Shown: piece after piece, positions 12,901 to 26,161 of the stretch
How the letters are laid out: the number at the start of each line of letters is the position of its first letter
How positions within the stretch are numbered: position 1 is the first letter of the stretch
Assembly: GCA_038503065.1 (NCBI GenBank)
Contig: JBCAMK010000012.1
Location: 1,860,001-1,924,000 of the forward strand
Direction: 5' to 3'
Length of the DNA: 64,000 nt
From: Paragyromitra xinjiangensis
Taxonomy: Eukaryota; Ascomycota; Pezizomycetes; Pezizales; Discinaceae
Notes under the pieces: model-generated
What the model was told of the DNA's origin: nothing
What the model saw: only the letters and a program-made list of their open reading frames with translations
Database searches by the model: none
Made by a program: the position numbers and the translations under genes

Positions 12901-15900
12901 CGGACAACGGGGCGTGGAGCCGCAGAGAAGCTTTCGACAGTTGTCCAATTCATCCCAACATGGGATGAATGCCTCCTGAGCATCGGAGATATGCGAACGT
13001 GCAATATCATCGCTGTCCACACCAAAAGGAAAAAATTTATAATGTCGGGAGATGGACCACCGAAGACGTTAGTTTAGGTATTGCCATTCGACTCGCCTAA
13101 ATCCCGCCCACATGCTAGGTGCAGTAGTGGAGAGCGTGGCGTACGTGTACGGCGTACCTACTATGAATTTTACCGCGGGAACCGCGCCGTATCCTTACCT
13201 GAGAATAATTCGGTTCTCGAATGGAGACCAGGCGATTTGAATCTCAAGTCGTTGCTAGCTAGTGAAAGCTAGTTAGCCACGCGAAGGGGATGGGGGGGTA
13301 TTTCGTTGGGTCGATTCCAGCGTCCCGTAAGATAGCTTCCCGGCGATGTTCGTTTGACACCACGAAGAGGAATCCTATCAAATGGGCTTTGATCCCGGGC
13401 ACCAATGGGCTATCTTTAGGGTCTGTTCCTGATGAGCTGTGATGAGCATGCGCAAGGAAGTAAACTCACTTCAATTCAGTGGATTTCTGTTGGAGCTGGC
13501 ATGGCAATGGTGGATCCTAATATCTGCAGCCGCCAGCGTAACATATGAGACTCAATTGAAAACCACGTCGATGATAAGCGGGGGTTTCATCATGATGACT
13601 ACCTCTTTTCTCCTTGAAGAAAGATAAAAGAAAAATAAACATTCCAGCTGCATCCTTTTTTCCTTTTTCCTTTGGGCTTTTCGACGCACAGACCATATTG
13701 AGACCAAGGAGGGATATAATAATAAAACACGTTATATATCGATCCCCGATGTAGATCAATAACGCAACGCTTTCACCCCACCCACACATTCAAAATCTCC
13801 CCATGAGCAATTTCCAGCAGAATTTGATGGAGACTTCAGGTTTCTTTCACCTCAATTGACCAAGCCGATCCTTCGAGAGGGCACTATGACGCCGTGCTTG
13901 TTTCAGTTCCTGCAATGCAAAATCTTGCCTTTTTATTTCTTCACGATCGGTGGGATTTCTCCGGCAACTCTCGATCCACTAGCAGAAGAGAAAGTAATGC
14001 GGAATAACAACTATGACATACTAACTCCCAACGCATGTACATGTGCAATAAGGTTGATCCCGATCGTTTGGGGCCCAGGCCGTCGGATTTATGTTATATC
14101 CAGATGTATATCTTTAGGATGTCATTTGGGATGCGGTTCAGCAGATGTGGCTTAAGGAAGTCTGGGCGATTGGGCTCAATGCAGTATGATCTATACGTGG
14201 ACAATTTCAGTGACCGAGGTATCCGCGGAGCTGTATATTCCATCCCAATCCTGCGTAGTAACCATGAAGTAATATGGTCAACCGACTTCTTGCATGTCAG
14301 TGATTGATTCGCACCGAATAAATTGGGAGTTAGCTTGATCTTGGTGATTAATCAACCACCTAGCATGGTGTACCGCCTATGCCGCTGCCCTAAGAAATTA
14401 AGCACTTTAGTTTAGAATTAGTTGATTGGCCAGCCAGTGAGAAAACGCCTTGAGCGTTTCGGAAATATGAGTTGATTGGCTGATCGATGACGATATGGCT
14501 TGCTTCAGATGCCTTGTACGCCGTATTGTATTTCATCTGCCTTGCATCTTGACCAATCTCGGGCCCCCTGAAGCAGGAACAACTGGGGATAGGCGGAGCA
14601 TTGTTTACCAAACCTTGGGGCCTGGCAGCTGCGGGGTACATATGTCCGATAATCTTGAGCCACGGATCTGACACGGACCCTTGGTTCACGAATATTAGTA
14701 GCTACCCATTGATCCCTGATAGCCTATTGGCTACTCAAGTGCGTGTCTGTGCATACACTATAATACCATGCGTATATCGCAATATAGTACTTGATAATAA
14801 TCGCTTCTTTGTGGAGATCATGATCAGTCAGAACCAACGTTTATGAGGGATAAGTTTGATGCCCAACTAACGAGAAACCGTGAGTTTAGAAAAGAAGCAA
14901 TGCTCTAGAAGGCACAGATTACACACGTGTGTGTTTATCGGTTCGCTTCCACGCGTGTCCTAGCAAGCCCCGATAAAATCCTCGCCCTTGGCATTCTGCA
15001 GATACGCTTGTTTTTCTTCAGGTGCGACGTTGCAACAACAAGCATTAAATTCGTGTCTAGTGGCGTCATGCCTCAGGTTCAAGCCCGACAGCACTTGTGC
15101 AGGGGATATCGATATCGATTTTCTCTACCAGATCTGTGACGTCCGACCATATTTATCAAGTTATTGGCCCGCCCACGAATGGTGGAACTAGTCGGCGAGG
15201 TACTCTTAATATTCGAGGCTAGCAGCGGCTCTATCTGGTAAAAAATACCAAGAACGGTGGGGTGACTGCCTTGTCGTATAGTGTTAATTGATTAAGGGTG
15301 TCCTCTAACAATCTAGTTAGGGATTGGTCGATCACGAACCTGCTATGGGTTTGCGGACAAAAAGCTGTCCGATAGAACGATTCTTGCAACTCGAATACAC
15401 AAAGAAACTTTGGTCAATTGTCACGAGGGTCTTTCACGGCTGCGATGGGCTGTGAGTCGAGTGATTACTTATGAGAAAGTTTCATGCGCCATACGCTGAC
15501 CGACAACCATGCAGTTCTCTCAACACAGTCAAATCATCCCTCTAAGGCCCCTCTTCCAAGTGAGGGGATTGATCGCGACAGTTCATGTGACGACTCACTC
15601 ACTCGATAAGCGTTCTCGGATACGCCATCCTTCACGGAGGCGTGGAAACTTCTGGCGAATGTCCAAAAATTGGGTGGTTGTACGAAATAATGAGACCACA
15701 AACAGCAGGTATCTCAGATCGCTAGATAGATGTCAACAGGACGAAAAGTCGGTGGTTACGTTTCGGTCGCTGAAATTCATGTCCTCATGATCTTTGACAT
15801 CATGGTTAAGCGTCGTGTATTTTGAGGTGCTCGTAGTCGAGAAAGGCAGGGTGAGCCTTAAGCTTGGTGGATGTCGTGATCAAGATACAATCTCCCCTAA

Positions 15901-18900
15901 CCCTATTGTTTCCTTATGCTGTTGGATTGACTGCTGCCCAGTCTGGCGAGTATAACTCCCAACATGAAGCTGTAGGAATTATTTTACCTGTTACTGTACT
16001 TAACCTTTCTCTGCAGCAGTTATTCGCGGTTGCCAGAAGGCTGCCGTCGTACCCTATCACATGATTTCGCCCGTGCACAAACATGCGCAGCTTAGATTGA
16101 CGATAGTCGACGAGAGAGCCAACGCATCATCACAATAACTTGCCACACGGATTAAGAGTGAGTACGATCATTCCACGAGAAAATTATCAATGTCACGTGC
16201 GAAATTTAGCCCAGAATATGCAAATGCAGAACAACTCATTCTTGACTATCTAAAGTCACGGTACAGCCGTGCATAAACTTTCCGGTTAAAACGCCTTCCG
16301 ATGTGGCTTCTGTGTACTAAAAGATAGCAGGATGGTTAGAATATCCGGCCGAAATCGCCGATCCGTTACAACCAACTAGAAAATAGCAATTGCACGGTTT
16401 GGACTAGTGGGGTTCCCAATTGCTGGTGCAGCCAGTGATAGTTTGTCTGACATTTGTGAATTCAGCTGGGGACCCATCTTCCTTAGTGACCTCAAAATGA
16501 TGCTTAAGGTTGTTGGCGATACCTGCTTGCCGAGTCGACGATGTATTCACCAGTACTAGCTACAAAGAGCCTTCCGTCTAGGCATTGCGGTTTGACCTTT
16601 CCTGACAGAGTTAGTAGGTTAAATTTGACGAGCTTAAAATCTTTATATCCGAAATTTCGTTAGGGGGGGGAGGTGGAGCTAAATAAACTAGTTTTTTACT
16701 CCTGACCCGCCATAAGAATCAAAATATTATCCAAGGCTCGGACTACTTCCGCTCCTGCCTGTCCTCTGGTGCCTGCTACAGCACTAGTAATGATATCACG
16801 GACCACGCCGCGTCAGCTGGAACTACTTTGCTGGCTCGGGCAATAGGAACAAGAATGATACTCTTCTGCCATTAATCTTGAGTTATTAATTTTCTGATGC
16901 AAAGTTCCCATCATTGAACTTTCGCTAAAACATTTAAACAAGGATAGTTCGGAGGCTGCTCTGCAAATAGAATCAGCATTAATACCTATTTGAAATTTAG
17001 GTCGGGTAATGAATCCGCGTGATATTTTTACGGTTTGACATAAATAACCTTCCTAAACGGGTAAAAGTCATCATCACCACATATTTCACCTTTGGGCGGT
17101 TTAACATAGAGATTATTTGTAAAATGGGAGGCGAGGATCCGCTAACCACCAAAACGAACAATTAGAGGCTAGACTAATTGCATCTGTTCAATTCACTCTG
17201 TGCCCGTTTTAATAGATCTCTCATTTATCCTCGGGTGTTCTTCTATTGGGATGCCAGGAAAATTAATTTATGCAATCCATCTTGCCCGTCGCGCGCCGAC
17301 GGTCGGCCTTTTGGTATCTTTCAGGAGGAATGCTTCTACATACTAGGTCTAGTAGTGTGGTAAAACTAGTGTAGAGATCCTACAAGGTAGACTTTCGTAG
17401 TTATAAAGCCCCAACCCGAGTATTTTATTACGCGTCTAAGGGATGAACCCCAATACTGTACTGGTTCCTGACTTACCGTTTCGGTTTCTGCTGTGGCGGT
17501 TGCTTCCCGAAAAATGCCAAGCCTTGTTTGGGGACCGAAAATGGATTCTGCGTATGTAGTAGCTATTGCACAAAGTCAGGTTGATTGATTTATGTATTTA
17601 GCACCAGGATCAGTTCCCACAACTTATATTTTCTCGTGCGATACTACGGGGTTTTATCGCAGCTACCATATTTGAAAAGGTTCCTTTCAGGATCCTTGGT
17701 CTTCGAGTTCGCTTAAGCTTTCGCTATTCTTTAGGGTTATAGCTCCACGTCGAGCAGCGTAGAAGGCCTAGGGTTGGACATTATTCGTTAGCGTCAAAGC
17801 TCACTCGGTGTTAGGAATATACAAGCAGTATATACGTATCTTACTTAAGTCCACTATTGAACCCGGAAACCTCTGCGGTTGGATTCGATTGCAATTGGCA
17901 CCTGCAGATCGCTTACGTATACTACATGTAGGTATAGTTTCTTGGTTTGAAAAACAGTGGGAACCTTAGTTTTCGGTGTCAAAACATACACTCAGCTTCT
18001 TTCTATATATAGTACAGCTGGTACAGATGGTATGATGTATCAGTTTGTTCCCTGCAGAATTCTAAAAATTTAAAGCGGAGTTTTAGAGTAGCGTATACAT
18101 CGCTGTACCAAAGCCTGGGTGTTCCCTCATGACCAATATCTGGTGTTTTCAGCAACTATTATCGAATATATCGCTATACACCCGTCATCACTTATCAACT
18201 TTTTATAGGTAGATTACATTAGGCATATGGCAGACATTCTAGTTATTTGTAACCAGTAGCTACTTTAGCTAGACCTTAACTAACCGTCAACGTCCTTAAA
18301 ATCTCCCCCACTGCCACAATATTGGGATCTCGAGCCACTGATATGGTTTTCGGACTCCCTGATATACTTTATTCAAGATACCTTTCAATGCTCTATCATC
18401 TAGAGTTTGCTTTGTTGGATGACACCCCACTGTTGTCTTGGTTCTCTAGGACCTAGTCTTCCTCTATTAGCGCTATACCTAAAGTAGTATATAGCGAAAT
18501 CACAGCAACGACTTTTCTCCCCAACATTCAGGACACCCAAATGTTTAGCTTAAGACTTACCATGAATTGATGAGTGCTTTTAGAAATGTGCACCATAGTG
18601 AGCGACCTGAGGTCGGAGAAAAAATGACAAATACCCGATCCCACCAGCGCTCTCAACCACATAAGTGTTAATTAACGCAATGCTTGGGTAAACAGCCTGA
18701 GCAAGAGTTTTCCAAAGCACTGACTTGTTTATTTTTCGGTGATATTCCAAAAATTCCTTGCCATTTTCCCTATGGGTTACACTTACCGGCGTCCTATACC
18801 GAATCGATGGGACTTCCACATGCTAGCTGAACAAAGGATGCCACACCTGGGGAGAACTGACGAACCGTAATGGCAGCTCCACTCAGACCATACCTTGTGC

Positions 18901-19879
18901 TTTCTTCGATAACAAACAAAATATAGAATTTTTTTTTGCAAGACATGCATTCGCCAATCCAAGAAGTTTACCAGTCATGGATCTGCTTGTACAACGTCAA
19001 CTTCAATCAGGCAAAGTGATCAATCGGTTTGCCTCCCGGGAAGGAGACAGGGGTGCCTTCAGTTAACCTGGTAGAAAAAAATGTTCCGAGCATAATCCAC
19101 CATCTTCCTTGGTACTCAAGAGGCCTGCGACAGATGGCTCCAGATTACTATTGTAGTACGGTACTCACTCAACATGTGGGGCACCATTCGCTGCCCCACA
19201 ACACGGAAAGGTAATCTGTCGGGAGCGAACGATGAACTGTTCTTTTGATTCCCGATCAACCGAAAATTCCCCAGGCCCGGTACCGGTAACTAGGATTTTA
19301 GTGTTGATTGAGCACATACCTATGTACATGAGAAGTACCGAGGGATCGGAGGGAGCGTTTTGGGAGATGCGACGATACCTGATACAGGTGGTTCGCCCGT
19401 TGTCCTTTTTTTCCAGGTCTCTGCAGCTGCACTGCAGATAGCCTAGATTTTCGAATCCAGATTTCTCGGCACTAGGCTAACGAAAAAGGTACGCGAGAGG
19501 CACTTTTCCCGGACCACCTGCCTGCACAGCGCACAGAGTGCTGCTTACTCAACATGCTGCAGAATGGACTGCTTAGGTAGGTGCCGTATGCACTCTATTT
19601 GAACAACGAAGAGGGAGTACTTCTCCCAGCCAATGATCAACGATAAACCCCCAAGAGCCGAGGGATGGTGTAACATGCGCTTAGCGCTTAATGGAGCTCG
19701 CTGGCTATCGACGATTAGCTTCATATTGTGTCACTCTTAAATCCTAAATGGCCAGGCTTTGCTATCAATCATGGAATAGTGATATATGGTTGCACAAATC
19801 ATGTTTCATTGTCAGTATACACCTGTATACATGGAAATTATAAATATATTTTGATCACACAATCGAGACCCAAAGTTTC
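9994..19879. other. 10-kb gene-poor stretch
   Basis: No reading frame here carries a recognisable domain, and the ORFs (60-130 codons) occur on both strands without splice partners. The sequence is not strongly AT-rich and holds no obvious long tandem repeat or terminal inverted repeat. TAG/CTA-type tetramers are frequent, so stop codons are dense in all frames. It could be decayed transposon sequence or lineage-specific non-coding DNA; I cannot tell which by eye. Confidence 0.5.
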
Positions 19880-21960
19880 TTATAGCAGCTCCGTCTGAAC
19901 ATAGTTGAAGTCCTAAACCAATAAAGTTAGTTGCCTCTTCTGTAGAGTGAAACATGTGATTGTGGAGGTCTTACCGCCGGCACCAGCATTGGTAATCCAA
20001 TTTTAGCAGTTGAATAAATCCCAAAGAACGAGCCCGTAAAAACTTGCCATCCTGGTAGGAACGCTTGCAGCCAACGACTTTCAACCTCCGCGATGTACTT
20101 TGGCTGATCCTTCCCGACTGCGTAGCCGAGAGAGTACTTTGATGATTCTGCTTTGATATACAATTTGACGGTTCCCGTTTCTGGAATCTCTGCGTACGTT
20201 GTGTTTAATGCTCCATTGGTCCCTGAACGAGTGTTCGCGACGATAACGCGTTTCTTAGTGTCTGGATGTAGAGTGACTGCAATTTCGTTGTGGTAGTGGA
20301 TTGAAAGGAATATGGTTGCACCTGCCTCATGGCGGGGGTTTGTGGGCTGGAAGTCAATCTATAGAAATGTATTAGCATTAGAAACTTCCCAGAAGTTAGC
20401 CATTAGCTATGGGTCACCTACTTCGGTGCTCCAAACAGTATTAATGTCAACTTGTTTCCTCATCAGTGTCGCAGGTGTTTCCCGATCACTAAGCGTAAAC
20501 GGATTCCCTTTTAATCTCAACCAACCAGGCCTAGCTGTTAAGCTATCAAACTTCTTGTATGGGGTTCTTGGAGTGTAATATCCCTTATCCGCGTATCTGC
20601 CATTGAAATCATCCCTCCACTTATTAGGTCTTGGAAGATCATAAAGCCCAGACATATTGAAAGTAATATCTTTTCCGCCATTAACGACTGGCCAATCGTT
20701 GATCCATTTCAAAGGCGAAAGAAAAGTTTCGCGACCAAGCTGGTTTTTCCCTGTTCCGTTCGTCGGATTTTGGGGTCGCGTAGCAAGGAATACTGTATAC
20801 CAATCACCACTCGGAGTACTGACAAGATCAGCATGACCAGTAGCCAGAATCGGATTGGATAGGTTGCGGCCTAAATATTTGCGTTAGTTATAGCTAAGAC
20901 AGGGGGCTTGCTTAGTAGTAGGTACCATTGAAGAGTATTGGGTTATCTGGGTTCGCCTCCCATGGCCCATCCAAGCTTTTGGCCCTTGATATCATTGCAC
21001 GGTGACCGTTTTCTGTTCCAGCTTCCGCCGTAAGCAAGTAATAGTATTTTCCTACTTTGTAGATATGACTCCCTTCCGCAAGCCTAGGTGTGTTTATTGG
21101 CAGACTGCTAACATAGAAAAGACGGGCTTCGCTAAGCGCATTTCCAGCCTTGATGTCGATTTCGGAGATCCAGATTGCAAAATAACCAGAGTCTGGGTCT
21201 TCGAATTGGGACCCCATGGTTGTAGTCAGGTACGTTTTGCCGTCGTCGTCAAAGAAAAGGTCGGGGTCGAAGCCCCATCTATTCGTGTGAGACATTACAG
21301 CTGATCGGAACGATGCGGGACAAATTACTTACTGGTCGACATATGTAGGATCACTCCATGAGTCCTCGTCCCAGATGTTCTTAGTCGTAACGAACATGCT
21401 CCTAGGTGTTTGTGTTACATTCTATCGAGGGTTAGTAACTAAACAACAACGAGCGAATGAATCACTTGTGGAACCAACATCAGGAGGACTGATAATGTCA
21501 AACCAGGTCGTAATCAAATAATATGTCCGCGTTTGTTCGTGGTATCTCAGTGTAGGGGCGAAAATACCGCCGCTAGGAGCAGTTCCCCTCAAATTCAGCT
21601 GGGAAGGCCGGTTTAAGGCGTGTCCGATGATCTCCCAATCAATTCTACAAAGCCAATAATAAGCACAACCAAATCTCAAAGAGGATGATATATCAACTTA
21701 CAGATCTGTTGAATGATATATTGGAACAGCTGGAAAAAATTCAAACGACGAAGTCGCCAAAAAATAGTCTTTTCCAACTCTTTGAATCGTGGGATCGGGA
21801 TTGAAACCAGGGATTATGGGATTCCGGAAGGCATTGGAAAGTCCTAGAACATGTTCCTAGTTAGATATCAGGAGAATTAAAAAAACTGATAGCTCAGTTA
21901 TCACCTACGCAATACCAATGCACTCAGTGCGAACAAGATGAACCGGGATTTGAACTCCAT
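19880..21960 (-). CDS. Glycoside hydrolase family 43 (beta-xylosidase / alpha-L-arabinofuranosidase type)
   Basis: Secreted enzyme of 555 residues predicted to hydrolyse xylan or arabinan side chains by inversion. Eight exons: 21960-21909, 21843-21702, 21644-21479, 21421-21333, 21278-20926, 20870-20422, 20358-19975, 19912-19880; the sum is divisible by three. Exon 1 encodes a signal-peptide-like segment ([11 protein letters not shown]). The five-bladed propeller shows the GH43 residues: catalytic base Asp in GFNPDPT, pKa-tuning Asp in [10 protein letters not shown], and acid Glu in [10 protein letters not shown], plus GHADLV. The C-terminal half, including the segments TEIDFQPTN and FFGIYSTAK, fits the GH43 beta-sandwich domain. 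The protein ends in [11 protein letters not shown], encoded by a tiny last exon. One donor (21478, GTTGGT) is atypical. All catalytic residues are intact. Substrate specificity is not resolved. Confidence 0.93.
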
Positions 21961-24900
21961 CTCGTTGTTGGAGATGGGAATTTCATCGGACCGGAAGTGC
22001 AAATGTCAGACTTCATATATGTACATCACATACCAGGGAGTTTAGGTGCTAAAGGGGAATGTGGGGCGTGATTGCGGGGAAATTGAAATTACAAGCTTAA
22101 CACCGACTTCAAGCGGTGAAGATCGCTGGTAGTTCGTGATGTTCCTTTTAACCATCTTCCCGGTAAACTTAGCCGTTACTTATTCTGGGCGCTGCTAATC
22201 CAATACAGGTTAAGGAGGAGATTTTATTGAGCTACGAGAAGTTTTCAGGCTGAAGGTTGGTAGCTGTAGCCTGAACGATCTGTGGATTGTGCTGGCATCA
22301 TGTCTGTACTTAGGCACAGACCAAGGACTTCTGCCAGTACCTTCTCTCCCTCGCTACCCCACCGGGAAGCTCCAGATACGTAAACTCGGGAAGATACTTC
22401 CCCGGGACGAAACTTGCCTAAGATCTAGATCGTGGGGAATATCGATTGACACATCGTATTGGTGATGTGATATGGCGAACGCTAAACTAAAATTGATATA
22501 ACATGTAAATAACAGTACTAGTTGGTTTGCATCCGTTAAAATAAAGATATTGAGAAGAACACCTGGAAGAGAGTAAAAAAAAAGATGAGTTTGCCTTGGT
22601 ACGTTACAAAGATATATCAACTATTGTTAGGGCTAGGGTTTTTAAGTGAACCTACTCCATCCACCATTCATACAACCACTTAGCTTTAACACAACGCAAA
22701 AATGCAAATGCAAGAAAATTACCAAAAAAAGATCCCTAAGCAAGAATTAAACATGAGCGAACCGATCATAACAAAGTAGTAGGAAATTCCCCAATTTCTG
22801 CCTTTAGCGTGAATCTCTCCACGTCCCCATCCCAAATCCTCACCTCAATTCATAACCCCACCTCTCTCTAGAGCCTTTTCCCTAATCTATAGGTCACTTG
22901 GATACATCAAATGGTGGAGAGTATTCCTAATCTCAGTCATCATGAAACATGGCTTTTGTTTTTAGTAGACACTCTTTGCTGCTGACAGGCACATGTCTGT
23001 CCGAAATCGAGTGACTCCCTATGACCAAGACTGCAGATATATGAATAGATTTGCCGTCAAGTGCTGATAAAGACTGTGCGTCAATGACTTGACACGCCTA
23101 AGTGTGCGTTTGTTTTGGCTTTCTATGCGCCGAGTCTTCCTCATCGGAGTTATGCATGCATATTGTTTTTTTTTCCCACCCCAAAACAATCCAGAAATCT
23201 AGGCCGGTCCAAAGCTCGCCTCAAAAAACACTAGCCAAAACCACCAACAGCCGAATGATTGGCATGCGGAGGACTCGTCCTATTGGATACACGTTAACCT
23301 GCCAGAGGCGTGCAGTGCTAAACTTAGCAGGTCAGCGCGTTTATCTGTCTCAATGATAGGCAGGTTCGGGAATAAAAAGCCAAAAGTGTCCCAAGCGCAG
23401 CCAGGTGGTGCGAGAAGCGTGGTGGCGCTCCCCTGATGAACTGCAGCTTTTCAGGCCTAAGCGAAATGTCGATGGGGGACGGACAATCGTGCAAGACACG
23501 GGTCGGGACGTTAAGGGCCTGGATCTGCGGCATTGCATTGCGCGAACTTATGTGGGCATGCCCTCCAGCAAGCCACCATGCATCGCGGAGCCCGAACCAC
23601 CAAAATCCGCACCCTTGCCGCATGCATACATATACGGCCTGCTGTAATAGCAGGTTGTGCTGCGAAGGATAGCCAACCACCAGGCTGTTGGAAATCTTGA
23701 CCAGGCACCGTGCCTCAAATTTGCATCGAAACCAGCTGAGAGCCGCGGACCAACAAATCATCTGTTTAGAGAAAAAGGAAAAATACATTCTGCTCGAGAG
23801 AGGCGAGTTTACAACGAAAACTTAACTGACAGGTAAATACGAAATCTACGCCGCAGTCTCTCAGAAATTCCAGCTTGCCTGGATTTCAAACAGTGCCCAA
23901 GGAGCTTGTTACGTCAGAGATCGGTGACATTAGGGAACTAGACTAACTGTTGGGATGAGCGTTCCGGGGTGACCGAAACCCCCATTTCCAGGCATCGTTT
24001 TGAAGGAAGGTGGTCAGGGTGCCTGAGTAATTTGTCACAGAGGGGTTTTTGGTCATTATCGATCACTCGAAATCCAATATTTCCTCGCACCTGATCGAAC
24101 ACCGCAACTGTACAGATGTCGAAGAAAAATCAGGGGTTTAAGTATCGGGTTGGTAAATTAATGATTCGGATGGCTAGGGCAACTAGACACTTGCGGCCCT
24201 AAGCCCTTCCCCGAGTACCTAAAGCCCAGAGTTTATATAAATAATCAGGAGATTTATATATATATCTAGACCTATTCGATTTAATACAAGTAAATTAGAA
24301 GCTCGAAAGGATGCAGCTATGCACGTGGGATACATTTAGACGGCCTATGGTTTCTAACCACTCCGACCAGGTACTTGGTATGAAGTAGACCGTAGGTAAC
24401 AACACAAAAAAAATCCTCCAGTGATTCTTATTAGAAACAAGAGAAAACCGTGACATTTCGAGTTTGTCATACCGAATATCGGGTTGTCCAGACACTCCAA
24501 TACCATGACATCAGACAAACCGCCCAAAATCACATAACATTAAACTACCCGAGCAGGCCCCAAGCTGTTGTACATGTACGCTAGGACATATTCACTAAAT
24601 CGATAAATAATCCATCGGCTCCAACTTAAGATTTAAGCTCATGAGGTATCACTCGAGCAGTGAGTAATCTTTATTGGATGTAGTAATCGTAATTCATTTA
24701 CGTCCTTATTGGATGTAACCACGACCAAGATGTGAGAGTTATCATGAATAGTTAGGAGTCTTGTGCCAACCTCAATTTATTTTTCTGAGGTTATCTGAAA
24801 TATGCGACCGACACAAGTTGTATACGGGGGATCCATATTCCAGTCATGATTGCCAAATACTAGAAAGGAAAACAGTCTAGAGATCTAGAGCCAAAACGCA

Positions 24901-26161
24901 ATCGTAAAGCTAAAAGGCGGCATAGCAAAATTTTAGAGAATCGAATTACTACCTAACCGCTAATCTTCGAAAGTCGATGTGCGTGATTCGAAGAATCAGG
25001 TGGACACGACGGTTAGACAGAACAAAGGAGAGCACACCTATTCAAGTCTAGCTGATCAATACCTACTGACCGCTATCTCTTTCACCAATAAATGAAGGGG
25101 ACCTCTCAAAATCTACTAAAAGTAAAAATACCACTATTAAATGTCAACGAGCAAAGCGATTGCTTTCTAGGGCCATAAAGACGAGATAGGAAAACGATAT
25201 GCAGCCAATAAAGTATATATGCATATACATGACATTTGGTCACCTTTGTATTCCAGCCTGGGCCCAAAATGCGGCAGCTCTAATACTCCTAACCGGTACT
25301 TAATTTATTCCAGCCCGAGTCTACCGACTCGAAACGAAAAAGCACACCTAACCCACGACAAAGGTCAAATACAGATCCCACCAAATCACACTATCAAACG
25401 AAAAAAATGGGACTTTTGGAATCAATAAAATTTATTTCTACTCCTCCCAGACTCGGAGTACCCCCGTGTGCAACTTTAACATTAATTGCTTTCCATGTCA
25501 GTAACACCGAGTGATATTTCGTGGTTGCAATATATCTCGGCTGTGATCAGGCCAGAGCGATGTTTCTAAAGTCTCATGTATTCATCTTAGGTAAACTTCC
25601 CTTTCACTTTCAACGGTTGGTTCTGTGAATTGCTTTCGTCATATGAGAAATCGTATCCAGAGAGGTGAGATTGAGGAGAGCAAAGTTCGCGAATCACCTT
25701 CTAGCAAATGCACTCCACCATACATACCCAGTCCCCAAAAATCACAAGAACACGACCCGAACCGCAGTGATAAGAACCCTTTTGTCCATTTTATACCACC
25801 TAAGAATAAAAGTAAACCCCGAAAAAGGTATCTCAATCAAAGCAACCCAACCAAAACCACACCGAACCAAACCCAAGATACACCATAATACCCACATACA
25901 CACTCCAATCCCAAGCCATACCCTTGACATGAAAGAAAAGCGTTTGAAGAAAGCTAGATAGTAGAAAATTCAAATCCCATAGTGACCAACCAACCCAGAC
26001 CCTATAGGAAATAAAAAGAACGGAAAAGCAAAGACACCATGTCCTATATCCCCTACAAAAGAAAAACCAGAGCCAGAGTCCAAATAACAAGCCAAGAAAG
26101 AAAGAAAACCGCCTCAAAAGCAATGAAGGATATAAATAATAAAACCACCAAGAATATCGCT
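21961..26161. other. Intergenic, no recognisable gene
   Basis: This stretch lies upstream of GH43 and downstream of the 951-residue gene. A GC-richer patch at about 23340-23790 is open in several frames at once (154 codons on minus, 80 and 78 on plus), but none shows a domain, so it is a stop-poor patch rather than a gene. A short AT-rich stretch lies at about 24236-24290. The last 450 bases before the next gene are strongly A/C biased on the plus strand. Confidence 0.55.
25720..26150. other. A/C-biased strand-asymmetric tract (likely 3' UTR of the 951-residue gene)
   Basis: On the plus strand this stretch is dominated by A and C, with very little G or T between about 25840 and 25930. On the coding (minus) strand of the upstream gene it is therefore T/G-rich. 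It lies just beyond the stop codon, consistent with a 3' untranslated region and terminator. Confidence 0.45.

Noticed and set aside
23324..23788. 154-codon minus ORF
   Set aside because: The patch is open in several frames on both strands, and the product has no recognisable motif or splice partners.
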